From positions 1 to 11,291 of the forward strand of contig JAISPE010000062.1 in the NCBI GenBank assembly GCA_031275145.1: DNA of 11,291 bases, given 5' to 3'. Numbering within the stretch: position 1 is the stretch's first letter; every line of letters starts with the position of its first letter. Shown in pieces: positions 7,005 to 11,291 of this stretch. The notes beneath the pieces are model-generated. The model saw nothing but the letters and a program-made list of their open reading frames with translations, was not told the DNA's origin and did no database searches. A program made the position numbers and the translations under genes. Source of the DNA: Prevotellaceae bacterium (GTDB taxonomy: Bacteria; Bacteroidota; Bacteroidia; Bacteroidales; UBA932).

Positions 7005-7011
7005 TTGGCTA

Positions 7012-10000
7012 TTAATAAACCTCTTCAATTGAATCCATATCCACATACCATACATATCCTTTGATATTGGGGTATTTCATCAATTCAAGCAGTTGCATGT
7101 AATTTTTCACCTGTGTTCTGTGCGAGTCCTTTTTCAGAGCGCCGAATTTGTAATCGACAAGTATCGTTTCGTTTTCCGACGACATTATTCTGTCGGGTCT
7201 GCGATTTAATCCCTTATTCATTGATGCCGGCAGAAGTAAAGATTTTTCGGTAATAATCCCGTACCTGTCGTCGTCGGCAAACCATTGTCCCGCAAAGCGC
7301 AATGCCTTATCGACACGTGTTTTGAGTTCGGGGATATGTTCTTTTCCGATCAGTCCGTCGTTTTCCATGCGGTCGATGGCATCGGGTACATCTTTTACCG
7401 AACGGATAAGCGAAAACACTCTGTGCATCAGAATCCCGTAATTTCGCTGTTGCAGCGGCGCGACATGTTCGGGGAAATAGTTTTCCGATTCGTATCTTAA
7501 CCGCAATTTTTTGTCGAAGACAGATGAATTATAGTTTGTTATAAACATTCCCGAAAACTTTTCGCCGCTTTCGCGTTCCTGTCTGCGCTGCTTTTCGCCC
7601 GAGGTATAACACAAGTCTTCGCCGGTCAAACGGCTGATTTTCATTTTATCGCTCATGAAACCGCGACTGTTTTCCAGAAACGTCGATAATACAGATGCGG
7701 CGGTGCGGATATTGTCCGGACTGTTATTCGCCGTTTTGGGTAACTGAGGCAAAGGCAGCATAATGTGCAATTCCTCTTTCGCCCTCGTAAAAGCGACATA
7801 CATAAGGTTCAGATTATCGACTATTGCCTGTACGGTTTCGTAATAATATTCGCTGTCGAAATAACTGTTTTTCATCGCCGTTCCATAGTTGATCAGAACA
7901 TGCGGCAATTGACTGAACGGTTCTTTCCCGGGAGCGACCCATATTGTATCGCGATACGAAGGTTTCATGTCCCAGCTGCAAAACGGGATAATGACAACAG
8001 GAAACTCAAGACCCTTTGCCTTGTGTATTGTCGTGATATTTATTGCGTCCGGAGTTTGTCCTTCCGAGAGTTTTTTCCCGTCGCCGGTATTGTCCCAGTG
8101 TTCTATAAACGATGAGATATCCGATATTTCGTTCGTCGAAAACGAAATCAGCATATCATGCAATTCCTGAATATAGGGAACGTCTACAGTATTGCCGCCC
8201 AAATCGAAAGTCCGGATCAAATGTTCGAATACCTCCGGCAGGGACAGTGAAGTCAGTCCCGAGAGTTTTTCTTTCACGCTGTCGTCCAAAACTCCCGCAC
8301 CGTTCCATTTGTAATCGGGATTATTTCTGTTCAGGAAACGGTTTATTGAAGCGTTATTTATCCTGTCATCGGGATTAACGACCGTCCGCAGAAGCGAAAT
8401 GATAAACTGCACGGCAGCCGAATTTTTGATAAACAGCGCATCCTGCGACATAATGTCGAAACAGTGTTGCGTATCTCCCGATGTCCGTTTGTGGTTCAGC
8501 AAACAGTCGCCCACTGCCTGCCCCTCACCGGTCTTGCGCACAAGTATGGCGATATCTCTTGCCCTGTAGCCTCTGTCCTGCATACCGGCGATGAGCGCCG
8601 GCAACTGTTCCATGATTTTGTCTTTCGCTTTTATCCTGATATCCTGTTCGGTGTTTTCGTCCCGTATCAGGGAGACAGAGATATATCCGCCCTTGTTGCT
8701 GTTGACGCCGGCGGTTTTCTGTTCCGCGTTTTTATATGCCGAACTGAGTATATTTACGTCAATATCAACAGTCGGCGATTCGAACGATTTCGCAAATTCC
8801 CGTTCGATATAAGCCGGTAAAGCCGAAAACAAAGCGTTGTTGAACTCAATCACGTTGGGAAAACTTCGCCAGTTTGTATCCAGATTTTTTTCGTTTACGG
8901 CAAAATTGCCGAACTCGTTGAAAATCCCGTTTGCCAGTATTCGCCAGTCGCCGTTTCTCCAGCGGTATATCGACTGTTTGACATCTCCCACGACAAGCGA
9001 ATTTTTTCCTTCGGAGAGACTGTTTTTCAGCAGAGGCTTGAAATTCCGCCACTGCGCCTCCGAGGTATCCTGAAATTCGTCGATCATGAAAATACCGTAT
9101 CGCGAGCCGGTCATTTCGTAGATGAACGGGGTGTCGCTTTCGTTTATCAGCGTTCCGAGCAGATGAGTTGTTTCGCTGATAGGCATACGGTTTTCGTCGT
9201 TTGTTATATCGCGGATATTCGCTTCAATTTCGGCAAAAAACTCCAGATGTACCATGGATTTTTTTACACATACTGCCGTAAAATATTGACGGTGATTTTC
9301 TTCATAGAAATTCACAGCTTTTTCCAGCAGTAAAGTCAAAGCGCCGGATATTTGCCGGATGTCGTTTTTCACGATTTCCGAAGCATTTCTCCCGCACCAT
9401 GCTTCATCATCGTCGCCGTTTTCCAGCAAATCGTAAACCCATTTGCCGGGCGCTTCGTAAATACCTTTTCGCAGCCGGTAAAAATAATTGACAGGACCGT
9501 TTTTACCGTAATAGAAATCGGATTTTTGCAAATTGTAACTTTCGATCAGCGAAATTGCATTACGGGCGAAATCAGTGAGAGTTTTTTCGAAATCGGTTAT
9601 CAGCCTGTTTATTTTCGCAATAAAATCCGTTAAAAACTCCGTATCGCTGATTTTCAAATGAAAATCGGGAGCAAAGCCGCGGAACTGTTCTTTCAGCACT
9701 TCGCCGCTTCTGTCTTTAAGCGTTTTCCGGATATCCCATGTACGCCCTTTTTCCATTTGTTCGCTGATGATTCCGGCCATTTGGGTATACAAAAACTCTT
9801 TCCGGTGCAGGTTCAGCATCATCCGGTCAACCGCCTCTTCCAGCAGACGGTCGTGGTCTAATTCGAGTTTGAAACCCGGACGTAATCCCGCCTCTCTGAC
9901 AAAGGCATGGAGAACTTTCTGGAAAAATTTGTCGATAGTGGATATCGAAAAATTTGAATAGTCGTGCAAAACGGCCTGCTGAACTCTTGCTGCCCTGTTT

Positions 10001-10377
10001 TTCAGAGTCTGTTTGTCGATATTCAGTTCGCGGCACAGCAAATCGCTAACAGCGCTGTCGCGGTCGGTAACGATACTGTTCAGCGTGGTTATAATTCTGG
10101 TTTTCATTTCGTCGGTCGCCTTGTTTGTAAAGGTTACCGCGAGGATTGTCCGGAATTTGCCGGCATTGTATCCGTCGGAAAGCGCCTGTTTCAGATATTC
10201 CAGCGTCAGGGTGTAGGTTTTACCCGATCCTGCCGATGCTTTATAAACGGTTAATCCCGTATGCGCCGGACTGTTTTCGGGTAAACCGTCTTCCGTACGG
10301 GAACTGTTTATCTCTTTATTTTTAGAATGATTTTCGGATAAATCGCTGAACAGGCTTAACTGAACCGGGTTACTCAT
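7012..10377 (-). CDS. RecB/AddA-like UvrD helicase with C-terminal PD-(D/E)XK nuclease
   Basis: This 1121-residue protein should act in double-strand break repair, unwinding and trimming DNA ends for RecA. Helicase superfamily 1 motifs are in order: Walker A ASAGSGKT (47-54), motif Ia AVTFTNKATDEM, DEFQD (433-437), GDVKQSIYRWR (464-474), NWRS near 502, TTIHKAKGLEF (782-792) and MYVAFTRAKEEL (859-870). The C-terminal nuclease shows GILMH (His985), RPD (Asp1062), VDYK (Asp1075, Lys1077) and QVKNY (Gln1089, Tyr1093), so all key catalytic residues are present. Length fits AddA/RecB. The N-terminal 40 residues look disordered and contain QLSLF (6-10), like a beta-clamp binding motif. The start codon overlaps the acyltransferase stop (ATGA), supporting this start. 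An AddB/RecC partner is not in view, so AddA versus RecB naming stays open. Confidence 0.95.
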   Translation of the reverse strand: MSNPVQLSLFSDLSENHSKNKEINSSRTEDGLPENSPAHTGLTVYKASAGSGKTYTLTLEYLKQALSDGYNAGKFRTILAVTFTNKATDEMKTRIITTLNSIVTDRDSAVSDLLCRELNIDKQTLKNRAARVQQAVLHDYSNFSISTIDKFFQKVLHAFVREAGLRPGFKLELDHDRLLEEAVDRMMLNLHRKEFLYTQMAGIISEQMEKGRTWDIRKTLKDRSGEVLKEQFRGFAPDFHLKISDTEFLTDFIAKINRLITDFEKTLTDFARNAISLIESYNLQKSDFYYGKNGPVNYFYRLRKGIYEAPGKWVYDLLENGDDDEAWCGRNASEIVKNDIRQISGALTLLLEKAVNFYEENHRQYFTAVCVKKSMVHLEFFAEIEANIRDITNDENRMPISETTHLLGTLINESDTPFIYEMTGSRYGIFMIDEFQDTSEAQWRNFKPLLKNSLSEGKNSLVVGDVKQSIYRWRNGDWRILANGIFNEFGNFAVNEKNLDTNWRSFPNVIEFNNALFSALPAYIEREFAKSFESPTVDIDVNILSSAYKNAEQKTAGVNSNKGGYISVSLIRDENTEQDIRIKAKDKIMEQLPALIAGMQDRGYRARDIAILVRKTGEGQAVGDCLLNHKRTSGDTQHCFDIMSQDALFIKNSAAVQFIISLLRTVVNPDDRINNASINRFLNRNNPDYKWNGAGVLDDSVKEKLSGLTSLSLPEVFEHLIRTFDLGGNTVDVPYIQELHDMLISFSTNEISDISSFIEHWDNTGDGKKLSEGQTPDAINITTIHKAKGLEFPVVIIPFCSWDMKPSYRDTIWVAPGKEPFSQLPHVLINYGTAMKNSYFDSEYYYETVQAIVDNLNLMYVAFTRAKEELHIMLPLPQLPKTANNSPDNIRTAASVLSTFLENSRGFMSDKMKISRLTGEDLCYTSGEKQRRQERESGEKFSGMFITNYNSSVFDKKLRLRYESENYFPEHVAPLQQRNYGILMHRVFSLIRSVKDVPDAIDRMENDGLIGKEHIPELKTRVDKALRFAGQWFADDDRYGIITEKSLLLPASMNKGLNRRPDRIMSSENETILVDYKFGALKKDSHRTQVKNYMQLLELMKYPNIKGYVWYVDMDSIEEVY

Positions 10378-11180
10378 GATTGATTTCGGGAATTATTTTC
10401 GGATTCTTTTTCTCTCCCTTGCGGGGAAAGATATCTTTCGGGTACCATGCGTTTATGTTCTTCCAGCATTATTTTATTCAACATGTCGGACAGGTCGCGC
10501 GTTTTGAGCGAAGCAACTGTTTCTGCGCTTATTTCGGGCAAAACATGTATCCTGGCAGTAGCGCATCCTCCAAAAAGGCCGCTCCGCGTCGGCAACATCT
10601 TTCTTGTACCTTCGACAACTACCGGCAAAATAGCGAGTTTGTTCAACTTCGCAATCATAAAAGCGCCTTCCCTGAAACTGTGAATCTTGCCGTCGGCAGA
10701 ACGTGTTCCTTCCGGAAATATGGATATACTGCATCCTTTGTTTACCCATGCTTCGGCTTTTTTCAGCATTTCCTTGGTACTCTGAGTTGTTCCACGCTTT
10801 ATCATAATGTCGCCATGAAGCATCAGCAGCCAGCCTACGAACGGTATCCTAAACACTTCCTTCTTGGATACCCACTTGAATACCAGCGGAATTTTGTATA
10901 TAACACAAATATCAAACATCGACTGGTGATTGCTTACTATTACATACGGTTTTTTAGTGTCGATATTTGCCCTGCACAGGTATTCTATTTTCCATAGCGG
11001 ATTGACCCACAGGTAATGCAACCCCCAGTAGTATGAAAATGCATGAATAACTTTCCGTCTGGTATCAAAAGGATACGTGACCGCAAAAACCGCAAGGTTG
11101 ATAATCATCAAAACAACAGCGTCGATTATAAATACCGACCACAATACAGCGTTATAGATATATTTAATAATAATTCTCAT
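10374..11180 (-). CDS. plsC: 1-acyl-sn-glycerol-3-phosphate acyltransferase (PlsC type)
   Basis: This enzyme transfers an acyl chain to lysophosphatidic acid to make phosphatidic acid, at the inner face of the cytoplasmic membrane. With the ATG at 11180 the protein has 268 residues: a hydrophobic segment at about 11-37, NHQSMFD (84-90, giving HxxxxD), KKEVFRIPFVG (106-116), FPEGTRS (155-161) and ILPVVVEGT (184-192), the four classic acyltransferase blocks. The tail after about 240 is charged. Upstream in-frame starts exist at ATG 11201 and TTG 11222; I prefer 11180 because MRIIIKYIYNAVLW fits the usual beginning of the family, but 11201 is possible. Its stop overlaps the helicase start by 4 bases, so the two are probably translated in sequence. 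Family is clear; acyl preference cannot be read. Confidence 0.9.
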   Translation of the reverse strand: MRIIIKYIYNAVLWSVFIIDAVVLMIINLAVFAVTYPFDTRRKVIHAFSYYWGLHYLWVNPLWKIEYLCRANIDTKKPYVIVSNHQSMFDICVIYKIPLVFKWVSKKEVFRIPFVGWLLMLHGDIMIKRGTTQSTKEMLKKAEAWVNKGCSISIFPEGTRSADGKIHSFREGAFMIAKLNKLAILPVVVEGTRKMLPTRSGLFGGCATARIHVLPEISAETVASLKTRDLSDMLNKIMLEEHKRMVPERYLSPQGREKESENNSRNQS

Positions 11181-11232
11181 TTTTAGTATTTTATAAGCCA
11201 TACATATCAGAATCGCCTTCAATTTACAGGCT

Positions 11233-11240
11233 CAAAATTA
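11233..11240 (-). promoter_or_regulatory. Possible Bacteroidota -7 promoter box for the acyltransferase-helicase unit
   Basis: On the minus strand the sequence TAATTTTG matches the Bacteroidota -7 consensus TAnnTTTG, within A/T-rich DNA. It lies about 53 bases before the chosen ATG at 11180 and 32 before the ATG at 11201. I see no good TTTG-type -33 box at the expected distance, so the call is tentative. Confidence 0.35.
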
Positions 11241-11291
11241 AATAAAAATTTATAACCGTGAATATTTTTATGTATTCTGCTGATATTACGG

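Larger units (their letters stand above)
6425..7011. other. Non-coding spacer between convergent genes
   Basis: This 587-base stretch separates the HMA gene (+) from the helicase gene (-). I see no credible gene in it. It is filled by a long inverted repeat, a 21-bp minisatellite, a terminator-like hairpin and a short heptamer repeat, each listed separately. Some open frames cross it only because the 21-bp unit is a multiple of three and lacks stop codons in several frames. Confidence 0.8.

Overview
The window looks like a chromosomal segment of a Bacteroidota bacterium, probably of the Bacteroidales or a close relative. The reasons are: two TonB-dependent receptors of Bacteroidota type; lipoproteins with an acidic stretch after the lipidated cysteine; A-rich leaders without Shine-Dalgarno sequences; and a possible TAnnTTTG -7 promoter box. 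No mobile-element gene, RNA gene or CRISPR array was seen.

Positions 1-6424 (+ strand) hold six closely spaced genes that read as one metal-handling operon, most likely for copper. In order they are: a TonB-dependent receptor, cut by the window edge inside its signal peptide, with a CC pair in the plug; a lipoprotein of two Ig-like repeats; a small membrane-anchored three-cysteine protein; a lipoprotein with two FixH/YtkA-like halves, each carrying a Met/His cluster; a second TonB-dependent receptor with the CxxxM and HxM pattern of the OprC/NosA copper receptors; and a secreted heavy-metal-associated (HMA) domain protein with an MHCENC site. The inferred route is surface capture by lipoprotein, passage through one or both receptors, then periplasmic handling by the HMA protein. 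No regulator, ATPase or inner-membrane transporter is in view.

Positions 6425-7011 form a 587-base non-coding spacer between convergent transcription units. It holds a 118-base imperfect hairpin built on a widespread palindromic element, a minisatellite of twelve 21-bp units, a weak terminator-like hairpin for the minus strand, and four copies of a 7-bp repeat next to the following stop codon.

Positions 7012-11180 (- strand) hold a two-gene unit: a PlsC-type lysophosphatidate acyltransferase, followed with an ATGA overlap by a RecB/AddA-like UvrD helicase with a C-terminal PD-(D/E)XK nuclease. The helicase starts with a QLSLF peptide resembling a sliding-clamp binding motif. Its usual AddB partner is not in the window.

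The most promising lead is the two-receptor copper locus, because three of its members (the two-repeat lipoprotein, the cysteine protein and the double FixH-like lipoprotein) have no assigned role that I know of. The 21-bp minisatellite and the clamp motif come next.
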